Shown here piece by piece: positions 46,681 through 56,036 of a DNA stretch of 64,000 nucleotides. Source of the stretch: Manis javanica (lineage: Eukaryota; Chordata; Mammalia; Pholidota; Manidae); the NCBI RefSeq assembly GCF_040802235.1, contig NC_133169.1, positions 41,733,034 through 41,797,033 of the forward strand, read 5' to 3'. Each line of letters starts with the position of its first letter. Position 1 is the first letter of the stretch. The position numbers and the translations under genes were made by a program. The notes under the pieces were generated by a model. It did not search any database and had not been told where the DNA came from. It saw only the letters and a program-made list of their open reading frames with translations.

Positions 46681-48559
46681 TTAATGGATCCTAAAATATA
46701 AGTAGATAATCTGTAATACTTCCTTTTTTTCAAAATGATTACACAGAATGTTAAGATACATGTTTAAACCCTTCAAGGTGTCATAGAAGTACAGACATTT
46801 TGGTTTTTACACTAAATCACATTTCATTTGCATCTGCAAAAAATTAAGAATTTTTTCACTAGTTTGTATTGATTGAACTTTATTGATGCACTGTTGGAAG
46901 TAACAAAATGTTACTTCAACATTTTTCAACTTAATTTCTCAATTAAGTTTGTAATTAGCACTAATTAATGTATTTCAACATGGGGAAAGTTAATAATTTG
47001 TAATCTTTAGTCTCTGAATTCAATCAATTTTAAGTTTGAAAAGAAGTACTGCATATCCATTATTTAAAAACACTTGTGGCCATATGAAATGTGTAATTAT
47101 CTTATACTTATGAAACACTACTTAAAAAGGAAAACATTTTAAATGGTCTCCATTAATATTTCTGGAATTTAAAGATATTCTATTTTGTCTTAAAGCTGTA
47201 TATCTTTCATTTCTACTTAATCTTTTGGTTTTATTTACAACTCCACCTTTCCTTTTTTCACCTGTAAATTTCTCTTTAAAAAATTACGCATCTCCATCCA
47301 AAGTGGGTTTAATTCAGTCTACATAATATATATTTTGTTAAAAATTGAAGGGCTTTGTAATTTGTTGATGTGAGCTGAGGTCTGAACTAAGAATAATATG
47401 GTTGTTTATACATGTTTTTCTCACATCTGATTCCTAAATCTCCCTACTGCTTCACACTCTATACTCTACAGTTTTTATGAAATATATGAATGAAAAATGG
47501 AGTAAATGAGAAAATAAATTTTCAAATAGCATTTTTTGTTGAAGTAAATAATTACCTCTGAAATATTGCATTTAACTTTTTAGCATTGTGACTCATATTT
47601 ACATATACTTCTAATTGTATGTACATGCACAACTACATAGATGGGAATGTATATACATGCATATATGTTTATATTTATTGTACTACTTAGTAGATACATT
47701 TAAATGACTTTAAAGATCCATGAATGTTGATGATCAAGAGGAAAAGTCAAGAACTAGTGATCCATTTTTTCTCAATTTCCTCAGTTCCAGAGTCAGAAAA
47801 CCTAATTATTCACGACTCAGACTCTGCCTGCAGCAAATAAGATTCAACACCAAATCGTGATATTATCTAAACTGCAAAGAAAGAGGGAACACATCTTTCA
47901 TTGTCATTAAATATACTTACACTTCTAATAAATCATTTATGAAACATAGTTACATATATAAACTAAGGTAAAGATTATTTTGTAGACCTTTACAGCAATA
48001 TAATGAGTGATGAATGTAATGATTTAAAAGTTTAAGTTGGAAATTAGTAGTAACTTAGTATGTGTAAACTCTTTGATGGATTTACCTAAAAAGGCAATAC
48101 TTGCTCACTAAGTATTTATACTGTGGATAATGATAAGTAAATTACAATGTGTTTTGATAGCAATTCATGTCTAACCTAGAAAAAATGTTAAAGCTACTAG
48201 ATACACAAGGATCCAACACCTAGTGTTTAATATTTAATCAGGATATTTAAGTTCTTGCTTCTAAGAATTTTGCCTTTTAACATTCATGTCTACTCTTCAT
48301 TTATGACCTACTAGAAAATAATGCATCAGTGTATCATACGATGAAGTAAGTAACAAAGAAAATATGGATTCCTTTACTTTGATTCCTTAATGAAAGTCCA
48401 ATTTGGAATTTTACTTTGAGTTTTCTGGTAACACATAGCTGAACCAATCCAAGGGAGCAGGTTTAAGAAAAACATTAAACCTGTTCCCTTTCTTACAGCT
48501 GTTTTTTTAGTTTTGTCAAATTCATATATTTAAAAACACATCTTCATTTATTTAATTTT
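46681..48559. other. Predicted intron of OR copy C, nothing further recognised
   Basis: AT-rich, alignable in patches to the introns of copies A and B. No gene seen. Confidence 0.45.
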
Positions 48560-48720
48560 TACATATTTATTTATTGAAGTGTAGTTGAAAAACAATATAA
48601 TAGATTTCAATATTATATTGTCTTCGTGGATTTGACAACTATCTACCTTATTAAAAACCACTTATCTTTTAATTGAAAAGAGTTCTACAAACGTATGTTC
48701 ATTTTTTAAAAAAATATTTT
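48560..48720 (-). mobile_element. Old LINE-1 3' terminal fragment, minus strand
   Basis: Short diverged segment with TTTATTGAAGTGTAGTTGAA followed by AATATAATAGATTTCA, matching the reverse complement of an old L1 3' end. Confidence 0.5.
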
Positions 48721-49368
48721 AACTATAACAGGAATTCTGAAAAGGCAGGAAACTAAGAAAATTCCTGAGATTCAGTTACTCAAAACATAAACTTGCATTA
48801 TTGTTGGTAAAATGGAAGTCTACTATGCAAAAAATATTTCCAAAATATTACTAAAATGTTTTTATAAATTAGTATTACCTTTTCATGTATTGTTTTAATA
48901 TTATTAATTTCATAGATATAGGTATATTCCAACTGTTTTGTACAATTTTTACCTTAATATTGCTGCCCTCCTTAGTCTTATCTGGAATTTACATATGACA
49001 GTTTTATATATTTTCCACATAAAATGGTAAATAAATGTTTGAAAACATTGAATTTGAAACACAGTGACAAAAGAAAACAAAGAGACAAATATCATCTATG
49101 GATTATTGTTTTATGTTTACATTGTCCAGCACACTGCAATATTTCTGTTGTGGCAAATGAAATTATAGCAACAACTGTAAAGTATTTGATAGGAATCCTC
49201 TAGATGTGGGACATTGCATTGATACTCTGCTTATCTGTCGAGTTGAAACCATGTCCATTTTAAAACAGAAATAAAGTCCTCAAATGAAGCAAAAATTGCA
49301 AAGAAATGTTACTATGAAGTGTTCAGTCAGTGCAAAGACACCAACGATTGGAAATGCAGTCCACTTAC

Positions 49369-49640
49369 CCCTGGGTACGATATGCTCATAATCTAGGAGG
49401 GACAGCAACCTCTGTTGTGAGCTTCTCAAAATCAACATTTTTAAATGGTTTACATAGACCTATTCAGACAGGATTTTATAAATTTTTCAGATGAAAAGTG
49501 TACCATATTTGGTTGTGGAAAAGGCTGACCATGGTCTGCTTTATATACAAAATGGACCCACCTGTGCCATCACCTGCAAAGCCCCTGGGAACAGTCCTTA
49601 CAGCTCAGGGTTGGCCAGCTGCCCACGGGTAATTTTAAGC
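49369..49640 (-). other. Conserved upstream block with splice donor (unit C), candidate 5' exon
   Basis: Counterpart of 25996-26250 and 34238-34490. The minus-strand end reads CCAGGG followed by GTAAGTGG, with GT at 49368-49367. It lies 5.4 kb upstream of the coding exon, the extra distance coming mainly from the L1 insertion. The frame open in unit A has several stops here. Confidence 0.5.
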
Positions 49641-49990
49641 AACTGATGATTTCTAGAGCCAAGGTGAGTGTACTGAGATTCTGTAGGAGAATGCAATGAG
49701 TGAATGCCCAGGTACGGTGCCATGTATGCGTGAGTGTATGTGATAACTGAGTAACAGAAAGAGATAAGGGAACATTTGGGTTCCTTCATCATTAAACAGC
49801 TGCAATGGGGAATCTGCATGAATCTCATAGATAATATTATATAATCTCTCTACAATATAGATATGATTCTCTATATATTTATATGGCATGCATATTACAT
49901 TATGTATATTTAATATCTTCAATTATATATGACATATTGTATAACGTATACTTTGTCTATTAAATGTTAATGTATAAAATCTATTGATAC

Positions 49991-49998
<8 letters not shown>

Positions 49999-50050
<52 letters not shown>
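49999..50050. repeat. (AT)n microsatellite
   Basis: 52 bases of AT dinucleotide between the candidate exon and GC-rich block of unit C. Confidence 0.95.
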
Positions 50051-50053
<3 letters not shown>

Positions 50054-50199
50054 ATATATGTGGGGCACTGATGATTTGTTTCTGCCTTATCTCAGCAAAT
50101 AAGAGGTACACAATCATTATCAATGTAAAATATAGTTACTTATATCTAAAATGGCCATCATGACAGTAATGGAAACGACTATGTCTAGTTCCACCGGCT

Positions 50200-50800
50200 G
50201 CATAGAGAGGTGAGGTGTGAGGCACCAGGTGTTCAGAGTTTATTTAAAGCAACAAACCAAACCAAAGATGAAAGTGTCCGTCCAGCCTTTAGTCACTTAC
50301 TGTCACGGCGCAAAACAGAGGCTGACCCAGAGGAGCCTGACTCCCCCTGTGCCAAGTCGGTTCACGGGATGCACCGCCGGTCAGAGGCCGTACGGGTCGG
50401 CGCAGATGCGGGGTCACCACTGCCAAGGGATCCGAGGGAAGGCTTGTGCTCCCGGAGTCAGAGGGACGAGGAGGAGGAGGTGCGGGTGCGCAGGCGCACG
50501 TTGAGGGGAGGGGGGCGCTGTGAGGGTGCATCCTCCCTGCCCCCGAGGAAGCCGGGCTCAAGGCCCCTGCGGAGGAGACCCTGCAGTGGGGGCACGTGGG
50601 CCTCACCCTGGTCATTCACAGTAGTATGTCCCGCCTGAGTGGCCTGAGTCATTGACTGCGGAGTCTTTTCTAAAAGTTCATTGCAGGATTGGAGCGTCAT
50701 GTCCAGGAGGGGGATGGCGACCTTCCCCTGGGGGTTCTGCCTGGTAACAGCCTGTAATTGCCTATTGCTGACCTCAAGGACCAAACAGGGGAGTTTGACC
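50200..50800. other. GC-rich conserved block (unit C)
   Basis: CpG-rich counterpart of 34960-35580. On the minus strand it contains CCGTGACA followed by GTAAGTGACT near 50307-50299, a good splice donor, whereas the same place in unit B reads CTAAGT. This could be a first exon or promoter of the receptor transcript. The 108- and 142-codon frames on the two strands are rich in P, R and S and are probably chance frames in GC-rich DNA. Confidence 0.45.
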
Positions 50801-51990
50801 AGGGGCCAAACTGCTCAAAAATGACCAACAATTATCCATTTGAAAACTCTAAAGATGTGGAAAATAGCTTCATTAGTAAAAAAGATATGAAACATTGAAT
50901 GTTCCCTAAAGGCAAGTATGACCACAGATTAATGGGGAAGTTTCCTGGGCCTTGCAGCCAGGATTCAAACATGGTGTCTGACCATTAGTAGCTGAATGGA
51001 CTTGAGCAAATTCTCTTTGTTTTGTTTTGCCTTCTTTTCTTTAAAAAAATATACACGTTTACTTTTCATTTGTTAATGTGGTCTATTATAAGAAGTAAAA
51101 GACTTTGCAATATATAAATACACTCCAACTATGGATTTTAAATAACTTACTAGTTTAAAGCAATTTCATAATATCTATCGATTAATACCCATAAATGATA
51201 AGACCTGGGTAGTATTGCTTGTACTTTCATGAGACTCAGGAGCCAAGACTCTGAACTCACACTTTGCTATCACCCCAGCATAATACATATGTCCTCTCAT
51301 TTATTTATTCTATTGCGCTTAACAGTTGCTTAACAGAAGCTGTACGATGTTACATAACAAAACTGCCAGAATTGTAAGGACAATTAGACATACTATTGCC
51401 GTTATAATGAGAGACAGAGCCTGAGAGAAAATTCAAAACACAACTAACCAAAAATGTACAATGTCCTTTTGTAAATGATCTTGTTCTTTGAACTGAAGAG
51501 ACTTGCATAAACACTGAGAGACAGACACACATGCATAAGCTTTCTATATACTAAATTACCTATTTTCTCTCTGTGAAGAGATGTCTTTCTCTGTCAATCT
51601 ATTTATCTAATCTTCCCTCAAGATATGTAAATGCATATCTGAGAGTCAAATGTCCTTTCTCATGCCTGTGTATGTAACAGAAGAGGTTGTTACAACAGTG
51701 CTTTTTTATGTTTATTTATTATATATATTCATTTATTTATATTTGAAGTTGTGGCAGTGATGTTTCAATTGACTATTAAGGTAAAAGTTCAGTTTTCATA
51801 TTACATGTGAAAAATTCAATCTCAAATAAAATGTGCCATTCAGAAACTTTGTTTGCTGTGATTTCATGAGCCATCATGAAACACAAAAATGTGTTTCATT
51901 TTACTGTGTGATGAGAAGGAAGACTTATCATATAACTGCTTCTTGATGCTATGACCAGACAGCCGGGCATAAATAAGTTAATGGGGAACT
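50801..51990. other. Spacer of unit C, nothing recognised
   Basis: Collinear in patches with 35580-36570 of unit B. No gene or named repeat. Confidence 0.4.
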
Positions 51991-51995
51991 GAGAG

Positions 51996-52361
51996 TGTAA
52001 GAATCTAGTAATTTATCCTCCATTTGCCCCATGGTCCCAAGCACATAAGCCAGTGAGAATTATGCCTGGGCTTGCCTGAGGCTTGACTGGGTTTACACTG
52101 CCTTATCTCTAAACATCCCGACCCTCCCCCAAGGCATCAGGCTGAGTGGATCCACCACAATAAAAGGCACCACGCTGCTTCCCTCTGTCTCTCTGTCTCT
52201 CTCTCTCTGTTTGTCTCTGTCTCTCTGTCCTCCTGCTCTCCCCGTCCCCCTGCTCTCCGCTCTCTCTCTCCCTCTCTCTCTCTCTCCCTATCCCCCTCTG
52301 GGGCAACCACTCTCTCCTTCAGATAATAAAGCCTCTTGCGTGGGCCCGTGTCTCCCTTTCA
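51996..52361 (+). mobile_element. Solo LTR with GAGAG target duplication
   Basis: A 366-bp element beginning TGTAAGAATC and ending CCCTTTCA, flanked on both sides by GAGAG (51991-51995 and 52362-52366). It carries a CAATAAAAGG box near 52160, a long CT-rich stretch, and AATAAA at 52325-52330. At the corresponding site of unit B (about 36590-36600) the sequence continues without it, giving an empty-site comparison. The internal part of the provirus has been lost by LTR recombination. Confidence 0.8.
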
Positions 52362-52712
52362 GAGAGCAAGTTCTCATCCTCTGGTAAGTTGTGTTGCAGA
52401 ACAAGATGTCCCCAGAAGAGCAGACCTCAAAGGGGCATGCCAGTTGCTATTTGCAAATATTACCTTGAAGATATCCCCTAAGTGTTGCCTGGAGATTCCC
52501 ACCCTGTTGCCAAGGACAGAGTTTTGGACATTTACTGCTCTCCTGAACACCAATCAGAATTTAGTTTTCACCTTATTTCCATGGTGATCCAGAGTGACAA
52601 TTGGGTTGTGCCTAGGAAAGAGCAGCCCCATTCTTTGTCAGGGGAGAAACTATTTGGGAGGAATTCCCAGGGTTCTGTTTACCAGCCGCAAGTAATAACC
52701 TTTCTTATGATC

Positions 52713-52940
52713 TGACACTCTCCGAGAGATACACATTTCAAAAAGCTGAAACAGGATTCTGGGAATACGGCAGAGCACAGAGAGCCTGGATCCACCTTTT
52801 TACACTGAGACACTGATTCCACACCTACACACAGAGCATTTCATCTGGAAGAATGGAGACTGAACTGAGCACCTGCACAATGAGGTAAAAAAGACAGAAG
52901 ATCATGTAGAAATGGCAGGAAGACAGAGAGGTGGTAGGTG
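52713..52940. other. Spacer before provirus
   Basis: Short sequence holding the left flank of the provirus. Part (about 52760-52930) has an L1 5' UTR-like feel, but I cannot confirm it. Confidence 0.3.
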
Positions 52941-52945
52941 CACAG

Positions 52946-53480
52946 TGTAACGGAGTGCACAGAGCATCAAGTCAGGAAAAAGAACTAATGACACTTAACC
53001 TGACTGCCTAGAGCAAGAGCCACCCAGTCTTTTTTTGTGTAAATTACCTGAGGCTTCTGAGAAATGCGCCTACCCTAAGTTAGATAACTAGAAGTGGGCA
53101 ACAGCCTGGGAATGCCTGGGGATGTAACCCGTGAAAAGTCACATAGACATGCTTGGGTAAGCAAGAGATAACAATTGAAGCGGGCAGGCAACTGGCGCGT
53201 TCCCTTAAAAGGTTACAATGTTTCCCATTGGTTACAATACAGAGTGTGTTTTAAACCTATTAGTTGTAGAACTGCACGGGCTTTGGTGTAACTGCTGTGA
53301 AGGTCCTATATAATCAGTACCCAAAGTTGCTTCTGGGTCGGCAGCTTGGACTCGGCCTGCGTGTCAGGGGAGGTGCTGTCGACCCCAGCTTGCCGGCTGA
53401 ATAAAGACTTTGCTTGGATTTTCATCTCTGTGTCCGTGTGTCTTGTTCTCTGGGAAACCCCGGAGTCCTAGACCCTAACA
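52946..53480 (+). repeat. 5' LTR of provirus
   Basis: Starts TGTAACGGAG and ends CCTAACA. TATATAA at 53307-53313, an inverted CCAAT (ATTGG) about 80 bases upstream, and AATAAA at 53400-53405 give a standard U3-R-U5 layout. Confidence 0.95.
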
Positions 53481-53482
53481 TT

Positions 53483-53500
53483 TGGGGGCTCGTCCGGGAT
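53483..53500 (+). other. Primer binding site, tRNA-Pro
   Basis: TGGGGGCTCGTCCGGGAT, 2 bases after the 5' LTR, is the complement of the 3' end of tRNA-Pro, the usual gammaretroviral primer. Confidence 0.92.
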
Positions 53501-54218
53501 CTGTGCGGCTTCCCTCAGAACAAAGGATGGCTGGAGGCAAGGTCTAATTGTCCGGATGGGGCAGTATAATTCGAGGGTCGCCCCCTCATGTCTGCATAAA
53601 TCCATTATAAAGCGGGAGTCGCCATCCTGTGTATGGTCTTGGGTTAATGACCCTGAGTGAGAGAGTCCGGGTTGGTAGTCCCGGCCCCCAGGTTAGTGAC
53701 CCTGGGTGAAGTCAAGGTGACTAATCCTGGCCCTAGGGTCTGAGTGACTCGGCCTTAGGAAAGCAAGTCCGATCGGCAGGAACCTGGCGCCCGAGTGGAA
53801 AGGATCAAGCTCACCACCCTGCGGCAGTCCGAATGGATGCCTTTCGGGAGAATCACAAGAGTTTTTGAGGATCCTGAAAGTGGTGAGGGTGGTGCGCACC
53901 AGAGTGAAAGAAGAACCGGTCCGAATGAGTGCGATCAGATGTGGTGTGTGTGCTTGGTGTTATCATTGATTGTTTTACTGTGTTTTGGTTTCGGTTTATA
54001 TTTTTTTTTGCGCTTCTTATTTTAAGTTTCCTTGTTCTAAGGTTCTCCTGCTCTCTCCGTTCCTTCTTTCTGCCACTACATCATTCCCCGCGGGCACGGG
54101 TCAGGCAATTAAGAGCCATTAGCGCGCCCACCGCTAGAAGACTCCCGTGACAGGATAAGGGGGTCACAGCCATGAATCCCAGATAAATTCGCGTCCCCTG
54201 CAGAAGAAAAACTGTGCA
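53501..54218 (+). other. Proviral leader (packaging region)
   Basis: About 0.7 kb of untranslated leader, expected to hold the splice donor and the RNA packaging signal. A candidate donor is AGTGGTGAGGG near 53877-53887. The open frames here are not conserved retroviral genes. Confidence 0.6.
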
Positions 54219-54326
54219 ATGACAGGCACCCGTTCACAAGCACATACAACAGTCATCTTGTTTGAAATGGCATCTTCATCCTTCGCCTTTGTATCCCTCA
54301 TATTCTTTTTCTTCTTCTTTTTCACT
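54219..54326 (+). other. In-frame upstream extension of gag (glyco-Gag-like leader)
   Basis: The gag frame is open upstream of MGQ, back to a TAA at 54156-54158. It contains an ATG at 54219 with G at -3, giving 36 extra residues, and an in-frame CTG at 54198. Residues 17-36 form a strongly hydrophobic run with eight or so consecutive F/I residues, which could act as a signal-anchor. In murine leukaemia virus, glyco-Gag uses an upstream CTG leader with a hydrophobic segment. This is a candidate equivalent, inferred from position and composition only. Confidence 0.45.
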
Positions 54327-56036
54327 ATGGGTCAGACTCAGGCTACTCCTAAGAGTCTGATCCTTTCCCATTTCCCAAAGGTCAAGGAACAGGCTTTAAA
54401 TATGAGCCTTGGCATCAAGAAGGGTAAGGTTGACACCTTTTGCTCAGTCGAGTGGCCTTCCTATGGAGTAGGCTGGCCGACCCAGGGGTCTCTTTCCCTG
54501 AACCTTATCAGCAAAGTCAAAACCATTATCTCCCGACCAGACCCTGAGGGTCACCCTGACCAACTCCCCTTTATCTTGGTCTGGGAAAATCTAGCCGAGA
54601 ATCCTCCATCCTGGCTGAGGCCATTTTTGGTGGGGAAACCTCATACTGACCCACTAAAGACCTCCGTCCTAGTTGCTCAGGAAAAATTAAAGCCCTCTGA
54701 TCACAGGGCCAGAAATCCTGTGCGCCCGAGTGCGCCGCCTGTCCTCCCCGACAGTTCTCCTCTCTACCCGCTTCTGCTGATTGAGCAGCCACCCCCGTAT
54801 GCGGAGGAGAAGGGTGAAGCTGCCGGGAGGATAGAAAACGAGGCTGGGGAACCCAGTGGGAACCAGGCGGCTGCAGCTTCCCCAGACTCTTCAGCAGAGG
54901 GAGGCAGGAGGCCGGAAAGAGCTTCCCCACACTTCCCCGCCCTGGCCCCACGCTGGGCACCAGGTAGAACAGGAGGAATGCAGATAAAGCCTCAGGGGGC
55001 CAGGGAACAAGAAGGGGAGGCTCCCTCCTCCACCTCAGAAGGAGCTGTGCCGGTTCTATCTGTGTGTGCCATCGGTACAGGCATCGCTCAACAATATCAA
55101 TACTGGCCCTTTTCATCTAGTGACCTCTATAATTGGAGGACTCAGAACCCTCCCTTCTCAGAGGACCCCAAGTGTCTTATAGGTCTAGTGGAGTCCATTA
55201 TGTTTACCATCGTCCCACATGGGACGACTGCCAGCAATTGCTCTGCACACTCTTCACGACGGAAGAGAGAGAGCGTATCCTCAGTGAGGCCAGGAAAAAT
55301 GTCCTTGGAGAGAATGGAAGACCCACTACCCTCCAGCCCATCATCAACAAGGCGTTCCCACTTACGCACCCGGAGTGGAACTTCTGGACTGCAGAAGGTA
55401 GGGAGCGTCTCTGGGTCTACCGCCAGACTCTGATGACCGGTCTCCGGGTGGCCGCCAGATGGCCCACTAACCTGGCTAAGGTAAAAACTATTGTTCAGGG
55501 GGAAATGGAAAGCCCAGCCGCATATCTGGAAAGGCTGTTTGATGCTTACAGGCAGTACACCCCATAAACCCGGAAGCAGAGGAACATAGATCAGCTGTAG
55601 TCCTCTCATTCATCAACCAGGCAGCCCCAATATCCAGAGAAAACTCCACAAGTGGGAGGACCTGTGGGAGATCTCTATTAGGGAACTGCTGCAGCAGGCA
55701 GAGAAGGTCTTCAATGCTAGGGAAACTCCAGAGGATAGAGAAGAAAGGCTGAGGAAAGAGAAATGGGTAATGCAGGAGAAAAATCGGAAGGAAGACAGAG
55801 AATTTCAGAAGAGGGAGAACAAGAAGCAGAGGGAGGAGATGGCCAGGATATTCCTGGCCGGGGTGAAGGAGGGCCCTAGGCCACATCGAGGAACAGGACC
55901 CCGCCAATCCCGAGTAGGATGAGATCAATGCACCCTATGTAAGAGATATGGACATTGGAAGAGGGAGTGCTCCCAAAGGAGGCAACAAGGAAGAGGGAGC
56001 CCTGTTAAGACCCTGCACCTAGGAGAGGAGTATTGA
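54327..56036 (+). pseudogene. gag: Gag polyprotein, disrupted
   Basis: Structural polyprotein that assembles virions. From the MGQ start (myristoylation signal), matrix is at 54327-54700, and a PPPY late-domain motif lies in a proline-rich region near 54790. The capsid starts about 55040. The capsid frame shifts near 55205, 55562 and 55628 (reading passes through all three frames and returns), and a TGA at 55920-55922 sits just before nucleocapsid. The nucleocapsid zinc knuckle CTLCKRYGHWKREC (CX2CX4HX4C) follows at about 55931-55972. The natural stop is TGA 56034-56036, after which pol continues in the same frame. No intact Gag can be made. Confidence 0.9.

Larger units (their letters stand above)
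40330..52712. repeat. Tandem duplication unit C (OR14-like gene and flanks)
   Basis: Third and longest copy, enlarged by insertions: an LTR complex (about 41030-42420), an L1 (45535-46680), an (AT)n run and a solo LTR (51996-52361). Collinear landmarks are the OR exon (43004-43969), the intronic L1 fragment (44570-45070), the donor block (49369-49640) and the GC-rich block (50200-50800). It is more diverged from A and B than they are from each other in the flanks I compared. Confidence 0.75.

Noticed and set aside
50289-50615. Proline- and arginine-rich frames on both strands of the GC-rich block
   Set aside because: Long frames are expected by chance in GC-rich DNA; not conserved in frame between units B and C, and no family motif.
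53795-54150. Small frames in the proviral leader
   Set aside because: Not a conserved retroviral gene; the leader is expected to be non-coding apart from the gag extension noted separately.
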